The notes under the pieces: generated by a model
The model's database searches: none
What the model was told of the DNA's origin: nothing
What the model saw: only the letters and a program-made list of their open reading frames with translations
Position numbers and translations under genes: made by a program
Assembly (NCBI GenBank): GCA_021737785.1
Contig: JAIPDI010000038.1
Location: 1 to 52,261 of the forward strand
Reading direction: 5' to 3'
Length of the DNA: 52,261 nucleotides
From: Deltaproteobacteria bacterium
Lineage (GTDB): Bacteria > Desulfobacterota > DSM-4660 > Desulfatiglandales > Desulfatiglandaceae
Part shown: positions 27,670 to 36,109 of the stretch, one piece after another
How positions within the stretch are numbered: the stretch's first letter is position 1
Layout: each line of letters starts with the position of its first letter

Positions 27670-28173
27670 ATGAATGATAAACCCAATATACAGGATATAA
27701 GAGTGTTGCTGATTGACGATGAAGAAACCCTTGTCGAATACCTCTCAAAACGCCTCCTGAGGGAAGGATTCACTGTTAAGGCCTCTTTTTCGGGAGAGGA
27801 AGCGATCGAAGTGGCCAGTAACGATGACTTTGATGTGGCTGTCGTCGATCTTAAAATGCCGGGGATGGATGGTGTTGAGACACAGAAGAGACTGAAGAAG
27901 ATCCAGCCATTCCTCCAGAGCATTGTCCTCACGGGCCACGGGACCCTCGATTCCGCTCTTGAAAGCGGCAAGCACGATGCCTTCAAATATCTCCTCAAAC
28001 CGATCGAATACGAAAATCTGGTGGAAACCATTCGAGAAGCATACGAGACAAAGGTACAGTTGCAGAACGCCAAATTCCGAGAGGAAGTTGAAAATATTTA
28101 CCGGTCCGGCCTTGGGGCTAGAGGGATTAAGAAGGCGATGAACAAAGTGCGAAAGATCTATGGAATTGACTGA
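27670..28173 (+). CDS. Single-domain response regulator receiver protein
   Basis: The 167-residue protein contains a complete receiver domain: acidic pair Asp16/Asp17, phosphoacceptor Asp60 (VVDLKMPGMDG), Thr88 (VLTGHG) and Lys110 (LLKPIEY). Residues 125-167 form a short helical tail without a recognisable DNA-binding or enzymatic output domain. I chose ATG 27670 with an aaggag ribosome site; an earlier ATG at 27601 lies inside the promoter region. Its end overlaps the histidine kinase start by 14 bases, so the two are a cognate pair. Output is probably by protein contact. Confidence 0.9.
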   Translation: MNDKPNIQDIRVLLIDDEETLVEYLSKRLLREGFTVKASFSGEEAIEVASNDDFDVAVVDLKMPGMDGVETQKRLKKIQPFLQSIVLTGHGTLDSALESGKHDAFKYLLKPIEYENLVETIREAYETKVQLQNAKFREEVENIYRSGLGARGIKKAMNKVRKIYGID

Positions 28174-29314
28174 CCCTTTCTGCTGCCTTTCAAATGAAAC
28201 TACACAGGAGGTCTCGATACATAAAAGGGAACTTCTGCAGATGAGGAAGTATTTGCAGTTCCTCCTGCAGAACATCGATGATATGATTTTCGCCACGGAT
28301 CTCGACGGCATCCTGGTCTCATTCAGCAGCGGGGGAGAAAAGGCACTGGGTTACTCCTGGGCGGAGATCGCAGGTAGAGCCGTCAGGGAGCTGGCTGTTG
28401 ACCCATCGGAATTTGACAGACTGGCGGCCGTTTCTCAAAAGGAGGGGAGCGCTATCCGTCCGGAGTTTCCATTTCAGCACAAGACCGGCCGCACCATCTA
28501 CTGCGAGGTCTCTCTGAACGCCCTTACCAATACTCAAGGACAACCCGTCGGAACCGTAGGGGTTTGTCGGGACATCACCCAGTGGAAAGAGATTCAGGAG
28601 GATCTCATACGGGTCGACAGGCTGGCCGAAATCGGCCGGACATCATCGGGCATCATCCATGAGATCAATAATCCGATTGCGGTTATCGGTGAAATTGCAG
28701 GTTGGATCGAAGCGGTGGCAGCGGACGCCAAGGGACTCAATCCTGAAGATCGAGAAGAGATAGAAACAGCCGTGCAGCATATCAGGGAACAGACGAGACG
28801 CTGCCGGAGCATCACCCATCAAGTGTTGAGCTTTGTAAGGGATTCAGGGCCTTCGAAGACATCCATAGACATCCACCAGCTCCTGGAAGAAACCGCTTCT
28901 TTTTTGCATCCCGATCTGAAATATAAGGAGATCGAGGTAGTGCTGAATCTTATGGATGGTCCGCTCCTGATGGATTCAGACAAGCAGCTGCTGGAACAAG
29001 TCCTGGTCAATCTCATGTCAAATGCTGTCTATGCCGTTAAGGAAAAGAAGGAGACGGGGGGGCGGATCCAGATTGAAACCGTGCGTGATGAATCCATGAT
29101 CGAGATCAGGATTTCCGACAATGGCATCGGCATTTCCGAAGAAAATCAGAAACGGATGTACGATCTTTTTTTTACCACCAAACCCCGTGGCAAAGGGACG
29201 GGCCTCGGCCTTCCCATCTGCCGGAACATCATCGGTAAACTGGGAGGTAGTCTGGCTTTTAAAAGCGAAGCAGGAGAAGGAACGACCTTTTTCATCAGAC
29301 TCCCTGCCTCTTAA
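28160..29314 (+). CDS. PAS-domain sensor histidine kinase (NtrB-like)
   Basis: The 384-residue protein has a PAS domain (about 31-145, ILVSFSSGGEKALGYSWAEI), a dimerisation domain with phosphoacceptor His167 (GIIHEINNPIAVI), and a HATPase domain with Asn288, the DNGIGI G1 box at 320-325 and GTGLGL at 346-351. No membrane segment is seen, so it is probably a cytoplasmic sensor. It overlaps the receiver gene by 14 bases. The antiporter genes start about 130 bases downstream, which suggests but does not prove that this pair controls them. Confidence 0.93.
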   Translation: MELTDPFCCLSNETTQEVSIHKRELLQMRKYLQFLLQNIDDMIFATDLDGILVSFSSGGEKALGYSWAEIAGRAVRELAVDPSEFDRLAAVSQKEGSAIRPEFPFQHKTGRTIYCEVSLNALTNTQGQPVGTVGVCRDITQWKEIQEDLIRVDRLAEIGRTSSGIIHEINNPIAVIGEIAGWIEAVAADAKGLNPEDREEIETAVQHIREQTRRCRSITHQVLSFVRDSGPSKTSIDIHQLLEETASFLHPDLKYKEIEVVLNLMDGPLLMDSDKQLLEQVLVNLMSNAVYAVKEKKETGGRIQIETVRDESMIEIRISDNGIGISEENQKRMYDLFFTTKPRGKGTGLGLPICRNIIGKLGGSLAFKSEAGEGTTFFIRLPAS

Positions 29315-29442
29315 TTGTTATACGCTGTTATGGACGTGAATGTCCGGTTTTGGTCACGCCTCCTTTCGGGTCATCAAGGACCGGGCATCGAGCATGTGCA
29401 GGAGTAGCTGTTCTCAAGGAATCTCTTGAAAGGAGCGGATAC

Positions 29443-30021
29443 TTGGAGGTCCATGCCCAGATAGACACCCCCCGTCGCCCACGGCGAAAGGCCTCTGCAT
29501 CCGGAGCTGCCCGGTCCCACCGGCCTGGCCTTGAGATTCTTCCCCGCATCCTGACCTTCTTCATTCTGTTCTTCCTCTGGCTCATTCTTTCCGGCCAGTT
29601 TGACTCCTTCCACATCACCTTAGGGGTCATCTCATGTCTCATGGTCACCTATTTTTCCGGCGATCTTCTCTTTCCGGGGACGAGGAAAACGGGGCTGATC
29701 CGGCTCGGCTTCAGGGTCGCCCTATATGTGCCGTGGCTGCTTTATCAGGTTCTCATGGCCAATTTCCATATCCTGTATCTGGTATTTCACCCCAGGATGA
29801 TGGATCTCATCGATCCGAGTATCATCCGATTCCAAAGCAGGCTCAAAGAAGAACTTCCCCTGGTTATCTTCGCCAACTCCATTACCCTGACGCCGGGCAC
29901 CATCACTGTTTATGTATCCGTGGATGGAGATTTCCAGGTCCATGCTATCGACAGGAAATCGGGAGAACCCCTTCCGGGGGAAATGGAGGCCCGGATCATC
30001 AGGGCATTCAAGGAGGTCTGA
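29443..30021 (+). CDS. mnhE: Multisubunit cation/H+ antiporter subunit E
   Basis: The 192-residue product matches MrpE/MnhE: two hydrophobic segments (ILTFFILFFLWLILSGQ, then RVALYVPWLLYQVLMANFHI), followed by a soluble domain with LVIFANSITLTPGTITVYV, the family hallmark. E subunits are needed for assembly of Mrp Na+/H+ antiporters. I chose TTG 29443 because a strong AAGGAG site lies seven bases before it; an open frame begins earlier at 29350 without such support. The stop overlaps the F-subunit ATG (TGATG). Confidence 0.92.
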   Translation: MEVHAQIDTPRRPRRKASASGAARSHRPGLEILPRILTFFILFFLWLILSGQFDSFHITLGVISCLMVTYFSGDLLFPGTRKTGLIRLGFRVALYVPWLLYQVLMANFHILYLVFHPRMMDLIDPSIIRFQSRLKEELPLVIFANSITLTPGTITVYVSVDGDFQVHAIDRKSGEPLPGEMEARIIRAFKEV

Positions 30022-30302
30022 TGTCGAACGTCTTTCTCTATACGGGTCTATATCTCTGTCTGTTGATGATTGCATCGCTGTATCGCGCCATCTTCGGCCC
30101 CACGGTCCTGGATCGTCTGATCGGCGTCAATGCCATCGGAAGCAAGACGGTCATCCTCCTTTTGCTGATCGGTCTGATCTACGGCAGAGTGGATATGTTC
30201 GTGGACATCGCCCTGGCCTATGCCCTTCTCAATTTCACGGCCGTATTGGCTGCGTCCAGGTATTTTCAGAAAAAGAAGGGCCTTTACGAAGAGTCGTCAT
30301 AA
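30021..30302 (+). CDS. mnhF: Multisubunit cation/H+ antiporter subunit F
   Basis: A 93-residue, three-helix membrane protein matching MrpF: SLYRAIFGPTVLDRLIGVNAIGSKT is the conserved DRL-x-G-x-N loop. ATG 30021 shares a base with the mnhE stop and has a strong aaggagg site, so translation is coupled. The E-F-G order is that of Mrp operons. Confidence 0.93.
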   Translation: MSNVFLYTGLYLCLLMIASLYRAIFGPTVLDRLIGVNAIGSKTVILLLLIGLIYGRVDMFVDIALAYALLNFTAVLAASRYFQKKKGLYEESS

Positions 30303-30421
30303 CGGCAATTGCGGTTTTTGTCGGGTTTATTGGGTTCGCGAATGAAAATAATGAGTTCCAAGTTTCAAATGTCAGGTTCTCTGGATCATCAATCGATAAT
30401 CATCAATCTCTGAGGGCGCTC

Positions 30422-30742
30422 ATGTTGGACATCATTGTAATTTTTCTCCTTATCAGCGGCCTGATCTTTTTTACGGGCGGGGCAGTGGGGATCTTGCGAC
30501 TCCCCGACTTTTACACGCGGCTCCATCCGGCCGGCAAAATGGATACACTTGGATCTCTTCTCATGGTACTGGCCGTGGCACTGTTCAACCTTCATGATTT
30601 CACATGGAACCAGCTTATTACCAGCCTGAAAATAATGTTGATTGTGCTCTTCGTCTTTGTCCTGAGCCCTACGGCCACCCATGCCATTGTCGATGCAGGC
30701 GTCAGGGCCGGCCTCAAGCCCTGGACAAAGGAGAAGAAATGA
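30422..30742 (+). CDS. mnhG: Multisubunit cation/H+ antiporter subunit G
   Basis: A 106-residue, three-helix protein matching MrpG: GAVGILRLPDFYTRLHPAGKMDTLG is the family signature, and the C-terminal part ends with VLSPTATHAIVDAG. ATG 30422 has a GAGG ribosome site. It is separated from mnhF by a 120-base spacer with repeat-like sequence, unusual within an otherwise tight cluster. Confidence 0.93.
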   Translation: MLDIIVIFLLISGLIFFTGGAVGILRLPDFYTRLHPAGKMDTLGSLLMVLAVALFNLHDFTWNQLITSLKIMLIVLFVFVLSPTATHAIVDAGVRAGLKPWTKEKK

Positions 30743-30825
30743 ACGTCGAACATCCAACGTCGAATGAAGAACACGAAATCTAATCCAAGGCTTCAGGCGC
30801 CTGCAATTTCAGGCACTCGTAACTT

Positions 30826-30900
30826 CAGTCACTTTAGCTCACTTTAGTCACTTTAGCTCACTTTAGGCACTTTAGCTCACTTTAGTCACTTTAGTCACTT
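30826..30900. repeat. CACTTTAG tandem repeat block
   Basis: Seven consecutive 9-10 base units of the form CACTTTAGT, CACTTTAGG or CACTTTAGCT lie between mnhG and the next antiporter gene, followed by a degenerate one. The block mixes the two unit lengths, so the period drifts. Upstream (30740-30780) lies another spacer repeat of the CGTCGAACATCCAACGTCG type. Confidence 0.9.
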
Positions 30901-30916
30901 CCAAGAGGACCTCCTC

Positions 30917-31162
30917 ATGATCTGGCAACTGGACCTTGCGATTCTGACACTGGTCATCTTTACCGCCATTGCCGCCATCTCAGTAAAAGATCTACTCGGT
31001 TGCGCCATCCTGTTCGGGGCCTACAGTTTTCTCATGTGCCTCCTCTGGGCCATCATGGCGGCTGTGGACGTGGCCTTCACAGAGGCGTCTGTCGGGGCCG
31101 GGGTGAGCACCGTCTTTTTTGTAGCGGCCGTATTCCGCACGACCCGGAGGACTCGAGATTGA
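30917..31162 (+). CDS. DUF4040/MbhD-like antiporter subunit
   Basis: An 81-residue, three-helix protein that corresponds to the MbhD-like part of MrpA: KDLLGCAILFGAYSFLMCLL, then MAAVDVAFTEASVGAGVST, which matches the conserved PDVAFTEA-x-VGAG motif except that the proline before Asp is Val. In Mrp of other bacteria this unit is fused at the C-terminal end of MrpA, whereas here it stands alone, as in Mbh/Mbs complexes. Start ATG 30917; the stop overlaps the next start (TTGA). Confidence 0.88.
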   Translation: MIWQLDLAILTLVIFTAIAAISVKDLLGCAILFGAYSFLMCLLWAIMAAVDVAFTEASVGAGVSTVFFVAAVFRTTRRTRD

Positions 31163-31983
31163 AGGCGGCAGGACTTATCATCGTTCTATTGACCGGGGGG
31201 CTCCTTCTCTATGCCACCCAAGATTTTCCCCCGTGGGGAGCGCCTGACTCGCCCGCCAGCACCCATGTGTCCCCCCGGTATCTTCAGAAGGCCACGGAAG
31301 AGACTGCCGTCCCCAACATCGTCACGGCAGTGTTAGCCGATTACCGGGGCTTTGACACCATGTTTGAAACGACTGTCATCTTCTGCGCCGGTATCGGCTG
31401 TTTCGTACTCCTGAGGATATTCAGGCAGAAGCCGGAGGACCGCTATTACCGACACATTGCCACCGAAATTACCCTTCACATCAAGGGTGGAAGGCTCCCG
31501 AACAAATCCAGGGAGTTCGAAAGAATCGACACCCTGTGGACCCCCTATGACCTGGTCATCAAGACCGTCTGCCGGATACTGGCCCCTTTTATCCAGCTCT
31601 TTGCCCTCTATGTCATCGCCCATGGTCACCACAGCCCCGGAGGCGGTTTTCAGGGGGGGGTCATCCTGGGCGCCAGCATCATTCTGATCGCCATTTCCCA
31701 CAACATGCGGACCGCCATTGCCCGCATCAGCGAAAAAGTCGACAACCTCCTCATGGCCGTCGGCGTATTCATATACGCTGGAATCGGGGCCGTGTGCGTC
31801 ATGTTAGGAGCCGCATTCCTGGATTACGGCAATCTCTCCGTGATTCTTTTTGCAGATGAGATCATGGCCCGTTCACACGGGATCTTAGGTGTCGAGATCG
31901 GCGTGGGGATTACGGTCATGGCCGTCATGATCTCCATCTACAACAATCTGGCCTCGGCCGGAAAACAGGATGAGGGGTTATAG
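31159..31983 (+). CDS. mnhB: MbhE-MnhB fusion subunit
   Basis: The 274-residue protein has two parts. Residues 1-100 resemble MbhE (hydrophobic helix, then GFDTMFETTVIFCAGIGCFVLLR). Residues 150-270 are MnhB: FIQLFALYVIAHGHHSPGGGFQGGVILG is the hallmark of that subunit. Start TTG 31159 overlaps the previous stop by four bases, and no ATG is available near it. The fusion replaces the C-terminal end of MrpA plus MrpB. A stretch of about 50 residues between the two parts is hydrophilic. Confidence 0.88.
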   Translation: MKAAGLIIVLLTGGLLLYATQDFPPWGAPDSPASTHVSPRYLQKATEETAVPNIVTAVLADYRGFDTMFETTVIFCAGIGCFVLLRIFRQKPEDRYYRHIATEITLHIKGGRLPNKSREFERIDTLWTPYDLVIKTVCRILAPFIQLFALYVIAHGHHSPGGGFQGGVILGASIILIAISHNMRTAIARISEKVDNLLMAVGVFIYAGIGAVCVMLGAAFLDYGNLSVILFADEIMARSHGILGVEIGVGITVMAVMISIYNNLASAGKQDEGL

Positions 31984-31986
31984 GCG

Positions 31987-32382
31987 ATGTCTGATCTCAT
32001 TCCCATTCTAGTGGCCAAGTACAATTACTGGCTCTACATTGTTTTGATGATGATCGGGCTCTATGCCATGATCGCCAAGAACAACTTGGTCAAGAAACTG
32101 GTGGGGATGAACATCTTTCAGACCTCCATCATCCTTTTTTATGTCTCCATCGGTTGCAAAAAGGGGGCAACCATCCCCATCATCCAGCACGGAATGGCCG
32201 CCGGCCATCATGCCATCGATCCTTCCCATTATGTCAATCCGCTTCCCCATGTGCTGATGCTTACGGCCATCGTGGTTTCTGTTTCCACCTTCGGCGTGGC
32301 CCTGGCGCTGGCAATTAAGACCTATCACCAATACAAGACGTTGGAAGAAGATGAAATCCTCGCGCGATTGAGGCCCAGATGA
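31987..32382 (+). CDS. mnhC: Multisubunit cation/H+ antiporter subunit C (NuoK-like)
   Basis: A 131-residue, three-helix protein homologous to NuoK: GLYAMIAKNNLVKKLVGMNIFQTSIILFY-type first half and DPSHYVNPLPHVLMLTAIVVSVSTFGVALAL. The central loop is extended with a His-rich segment (QHGMAAGHHAID). It lies 3 bases after the B gene and overlaps the next D-type gene by four bases (ATGA), so it is translationally coupled. Confidence 0.92.
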   Translation: MSDLIPILVAKYNYWLYIVLMMIGLYAMIAKNNLVKKLVGMNIFQTSIILFYVSIGCKKGATIPIIQHGMAAGHHAIDPSHYVNPLPHVLMLTAIVVSVSTFGVALALAIKTYHQYKTLEEDEILARLRPR

Positions 32383-33872
32383 ACGACCATTACCCTGCCC
32401 TTTTGATCATTTCACCGCTCCTGTTCGCATTCCTCGTCAGCGGCATGGCATGGATCAGAAAGGGCCTGTGCTACCCGTTGGCGCTTGTCGGATCGGGCCT
32501 GTGCACCTGGTTTTCAGTCCGGCTCCTGGCCGATGTCCTTCAAAAGGGCGTGGTTCAGTACCGATTGGGAGGATGGGAAACGCCCTGGGGTATCGGGTAT
32601 CATGTGGATACCCTCAACGGCATGGTGCTGGCGGTGGTATCTGTTCTGGCCTTCATCAATCTGGTGGCAACCCGCAGGAGCGTGTCAGCTGAATTTCCTG
32701 AAAAAGAAGGCGCCTTTTATACCCTCTATCTCCTCTTTATTGTGGGTCTCGTAGGCATGGTGGTGACCGGAGACCTGTTCAATCTCTACGTCCTGCTGGA
32801 GGTGGCCTCCCTGACCAGTTACGCCCTGATCGCCCTGGGAGGCCCCCGTGCCCCCCTGGCCAGCCTCAACTATCTCTTCATGGGGACCATCGGCGGCTGT
32901 TTCTATCTCCTGGGCGTAGGCTACCTCTATATCATGACCGGTTCCCTCAACATGGCGGACGTGGCCTCCCTCCTCCCTGGGATATATTCTTCAACCGCCA
33001 TATGGGCGGCCTTTACCTTCTGCATGGTGGGGATAGGCATTAAAATGGCTTTTTTCCCCCTCCATGGTTGGCTTCCCAATGCCTACACCTTTGCACCGTC
33101 CTCGGTGAGCAGTCTCATGGCGCCCCTCATGACCAAGGTCATGGTCTATGTGATGATCCGCCTCATGCTCTCGGTCTTCACCATCGATTTCACCTTTTCG
33201 GTTCTGAGCCTGGGGACTGCGATGGTCTGGCTGTCTATCCTGGCCATTGTCACGGGGGCCTTGCTGGCCCTGGCCCAGAAAAACCTCAAAAGGATGTTCT
33301 GCTATATCATTGTCTCTGAAATCGGGTACATGGTGGGAGGGGCATGGCTCGGCAATGCCGCGGGCATGACAGGGGCGATCCTTCACATTCTCAATGACGC
33401 GCTCATGACCATCTGTCTCTTTCTTACTGCAGCCAACGTCCATTACCGAATCAGCGGCCTGGAACTCCACCAGCTGCGGGGGCTCTTTCACCGGATGCCC
33501 CTGACCATGGCCTGTTTTGTGGCGGCCGGCCTGAGCATCATCGGGGTGCCGCCCACCTGCGGATTCTTCAGCAAATGGTACCTCATCACCGGGGCCCTTC
33601 AGGCAGGGCAGTACGGCTTCGTGGCAGCGCTCCTGTTCAGCAGCCTGGTTAACGTTATCCTCTTTTTCAGGGTGATTGAAATAAGCTACTACGGGGACAT
33701 GCAACACCCTCACGGACATGGATCTCCGGCCGGGCCAAGGACAGAGGCCCCTGCAACCATGCTGGCCCCGCTCTTAATTGTCTCAGCAGGACTGGTGATC
33801 ATCGGCGTGTATACTGGGACGATCGTAACGACCGTCATCGATCCCATCATCCCCGCGACCCTGGTGCGGTAG
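32379..33872 (+). CDS. mnhD: Antiporter subunit D, first NuoL/M/N-type paralogue
   Basis: The 497-residue, roughly 14-helix protein belongs to the proton-translocating NuoL/M/N family. Key residues are in place: Glu141 in LLEVASLTSYALI (TM5), Lys222 and His229 in KMAFFPLHGWLPNAY (TM7 region), Lys253 in TKVMVYV (TM8), and a lysine in FFSKWYLI (TM12). It starts at ATG 32379 overlapping mnhC. It is the closest of the three D-type genes to a canonical MrpD and probably forms one half of the ion path. Confidence 0.92.
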   Translation: MNDHYPALLIISPLLFAFLVSGMAWIRKGLCYPLALVGSGLCTWFSVRLLADVLQKGVVQYRLGGWETPWGIGYHVDTLNGMVLAVVSVLAFINLVATRRSVSAEFPEKEGAFYTLYLLFIVGLVGMVVTGDLFNLYVLLEVASLTSYALIALGGPRAPLASLNYLFMGTIGGCFYLLGVGYLYIMTGSLNMADVASLLPGIYSSTAIWAAFTFCMVGIGIKMAFFPLHGWLPNAYTFAPSSVSSLMAPLMTKVMVYVMIRLMLSVFTIDFTFSVLSLGTAMVWLSILAIVTGALLALAQKNLKRMFCYIIVSEIGYMVGGAWLGNAAGMTGAILHILNDALMTICLFLTAANVHYRISGLELHQLRGLFHRMPLTMACFVAAGLSIIGVPPTCGFFSKWYLITGALQAGQYGFVAALLFSSLVNVILFFRVIEISYYGDMQHPHGHGSPAGPRTEAPATMLAPLLIVSAGLVIIGVYTGTIVTTVIDPIIPATLVR

Positions 33873-34000
33873 GGGTGCTGGATACTGGATGCTGGATGCT
33901 GGATACTGGATGTTCATCGCTTTCAGCTTTGAGCTTTGAGCCTTCAACTTCATCAACCTTTAGGCACTTTAGGAACTTTAGCTCACTTTAGGCACTTAAT
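33873..34000. repeat. Spacer built of GGATGCT and CTTTAGGCAC repeats
   Basis: The whole 128-base gap between two D-type genes is repetitive: GCTGGATACTGGATGCTGGA-like units (33877-33912), then CTTTGAG units, then CTTTAGGCACTTTAGGAACT units (33959-33999). The next gene starts immediately at a TTG with no ribosome site. Confidence 0.85.
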
Positions 34001-35476
34001 TTGGAACCCATCATCTCCATAAAGCCATTCATCGCCGTGCTGGTGTCCATCGCCGCGATCCCGCTTCTGGTCCTCAGCAAGAGGGCCAATATCCGGGAGT
34101 CCTGGACATTCATCGCCGCCGTAGCGAAATTCCTTATTGTCCTCTCCATGCTCCCCGCTATACTCAAGGGACACCAGATGGTCTTTACCCTGGCAGAGGT
34201 GGTTCCGGGGGTCGCCATCCGGTTCCGGGTCGATTCCCTGGGGATGCTCTTTGCGCTGGTGGCCTCCTCTTTGTGGATCATCACCAGCGCCTATTCCATC
34301 GGATATATGCGGGGGCTCGATGAACACAGCCAGACCCGGTATTTCTGTTTCTTTGCCCTGGCCCTTTCAGCCACCATCGGGGTGGCCTTTTCGGCCAACC
34401 TCCTGACCCTTTATCTCTTTTACGAGATGCTCTCTCTGGCCACCTATCCCCTGGTGACCCACCATCAGGACGCAGAGGCACGGACTTCGGGCCGGAAGTA
34501 CCTGACGTACATCTTGGGCGCATCCATCGGACTGGCCCTTCCGGCCATGTTGATCTGCTATACCCAGGCCGGGACCCTGGAATTCTCGAGTCATGGATTC
34601 CTGACCGGGACCTCTTCCAAAGGGCTGGTGACGCTCCTCCTCCTGATGTTTCTCTTCGGCTTTGCCAAGGCCGCCATCATGCCGTTTCACGCGTGGCTCC
34701 CTGCGGCCATGGTGGCCCCCACGCCGGTGAGCGCCCTCCTCCATGCCGTGGCTGTCGTGAAGGTGGGCGTTTTCAGCATTGTCCGCGTGTTGACAGGGGT
34801 ATTCGGCATCGATCTGTTATCGACCCTTCACCTGGACACCCTCATCTGCATCATTGCCTCTTTCACCATCATTGCAGGGTCCCTCATCGCCCTTTCTCAG
34901 GATAATCTGAAACGCCTCCTGGCGTTTTCCACCATTGCCCAGTTATCCTACATCGTATTGGGGGTGGGTCTCCTCTCCCCCAAGGGGATGACCGGCGGGA
35001 TGCTCCATATCGCCATGCATGCCTTTGGAAAGATCACCCTTTTTTTCTGTGCCGGGGCCATCTTTGTGGCCACCGGAAAACGGAATATCAGCGAGATGAA
35101 AGGGCTGGGGAGAAGGATGCCCCTGACCATGATGGCATTTTTCTTTGGGGCGTTGAGCATTATCGGGCTGCCCCCCACCGGCGGGTTCCTGAGCAAGTGG
35201 TACCTGGTCTTAGGCTCGCTCCAGGCCGGACAGAAAGCCGTCCTCGTCGTCCTCCTGACCAGTTCCCTCCTCAATGCCGCCTATTTCATGCCCATCGTCT
35301 ACCGGGCCTTTTTCAGTCGCCCGGAGACGCAGGGCGCGGAATCCCGGATACAGGAGGCCCCCTTGTTCTGCGTGGCCCCGCTGACGATCACCGCCCTGAT
35401 ATCCATCATCCTCTTCTTCTATCCCCAGCCCTTTTTCCGGCTGGCGCAGATGGCGGTCAAGGCAATTGGAGGGTGA
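34001..35476 (+). CDS. Antiporter subunit D, second NuoL/M/N-type paralogue
   Basis: The 491-residue, roughly 14-helix protein has the full charged-residue set of NuoL/M/N subunits: Glu142 (YEMLSLATYPL), Lys223 and His230 (KAAIMPFHAWLPAAM), Lys254 (VVKVGVFSIV) and a lysine in FLSKWYLVLG. It most resembles the NuoM/NuoL-like half of MrpA or MrpD. The upstream boundary is uncertain: the first usable start is a TTG at 34001 directly after the repeat spacer, without a ribosome site; GTG codons 12-14 residues later are alternatives. Confidence 0.9.
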   Translation: MEPIISIKPFIAVLVSIAAIPLLVLSKRANIRESWTFIAAVAKFLIVLSMLPAILKGHQMVFTLAEVVPGVAIRFRVDSLGMLFALVASSLWIITSAYSIGYMRGLDEHSQTRYFCFFALALSATIGVAFSANLLTLYLFYEMLSLATYPLVTHHQDAEARTSGRKYLTYILGASIGLALPAMLICYTQAGTLEFSSHGFLTGTSSKGLVTLLLLMFLFGFAKAAIMPFHAWLPAAMVAPTPVSALLHAVAVVKVGVFSIVRVLTGVFGIDLLSTLHLDTLICIIASFTIIAGSLIALSQDNLKRLLAFSTIAQLSYIVLGVGLLSPKGMTGGMLHIAMHAFGKITLFFCAGAIFVATGKRNISEMKGLGRRMPLTMMAFFFGALSIIGLPPTGGFLSKWYLVLGSLQAGQKAVLVVLLTSSLLNAAYFMPIVYRAFFSRPETQGAESRIQEAPLFCVAPLTITALISIILFFYPQPFFRLAQMAVKAIGG

Positions 35477-35636
35477 TGGCTCTGGATACTGGTTTCTGGA
35501 TACCGGATGCTTGATGATCGGATGCCTTGTCTTCTGATCTCCGGCCTCCGATGGCGGGCGATCCACACCGCTCATTGGGTCTTTTGGGTCGTCCGGGTCC
35601 CTTTTTCAGAGTATTAACCCATGGAGGAGTTGCAGC

Positions 35637-35765
35637 ATGAGCGAGCAAACCGGAGAGAAGATGGAGCTGACGCACGAGCCGGTCCCGGGATACCGGACCG
35701 TCTTTTTCATCGCCATCACCATCGGCGTCCTGTATCTGGGTCTCATCCTCTTCAAGACCCTTTGA
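35637..35765 (+). CDS. Small single-span membrane protein, 42 residues
   Basis: ATG 35637 follows a strong GGAGGA site and opens a 42-codon gene: a charged N-terminus (MSEQTGEKMELTHEPVPGY) and one hydrophobic helix (TVFFIAITIGVLYLGLILF), ending KTL. Position between two D-type antiporter genes, same strand and strong ribosome site argue that it is real. It may be an accessory subunit, as small single-helix subunits are common in complex-I-like machines. No homologue is known to me. Short length makes it easy to miss. Confidence 0.7.
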   Translation: MSEQTGEKMELTHEPVPGYRTVFFIAITIGVLYLGLILFKTL

Positions 35766-35812
35766 ATCCCGAACCTCAACATGAAAAACCCATTTAGAAA
35801 AGGGATATAATC

Positions 35813-36109
35813 ATGCAAGATCAAAATGTAAATCATACGAATCCAGCATCCAGCATCCAGCATCCAGCATCCAAGCGCTATCTCTTCGACAATCCGCGGA
35901 ATGTGAAGATCCTCCTCGGGTGCTTTTACGCATCGCTGCTGGTCCTCCTAATTATCGAGTGGTTCGTGCACAAACATCCCCACTTCGATTGGGAGGCATG
36001 GCCTGAATTCTATGCCGTATACGGCTTTGTGGCATGCGTGGTCCTTGTGGTGGCCGCAAAATACATTTTGAGGCCCCTCGTAAAGAGACGAGAGGATTAT
36101 TATGACTGA
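35813..36109 (+). CDS. Two-span membrane protein of the antiporter cluster, 98 residues
   Basis: The protein has two hydrophobic helices (ILLGCFYASLLVLLIIEWF and FVACVVLVVAAKYIL) with a conserved-looking EWFVHKHPHFDWEAWPEFYAVYGF loop, and a basic C-terminus. Start ATG 35813 has an aaaaggg site. Residues 7-22 (VNHTNPASSIQHPASK region) are encoded by the GCATCCA spacer repeat, so a repeat has entered the coding sequence between start codon and the conserved part. It overlaps the third D-type gene by eight bases. Role unknown; probably an accessory subunit. Confidence 0.8.
   Translation: MQDQNVNHTNPASSIQHPASKRYLFDNPRNVKILLGCFYASLLVLLIIEWFVHKHPHFDWEAWPEFYAVYGFVACVVLVVAAKYILRPLVKRREDYYD
35836..35873 (+). 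repeat. GCATCCA tandem repeat inside a coding start
   Basis: CCAGCATCCAGCATCCAGCA is a 7-base tandem unit repeated about five times, the inverse complement of the TGGATGC units in the spacers at 33.88 and 35.48 kb. It is in frame with the 98-residue membrane protein. Confidence 0.9.

Noticed and set aside
30826-30900. Possible CRISPR array
   Set aside because: Units are only 9-10 bases with no spacers between them and no cas genes nearby.
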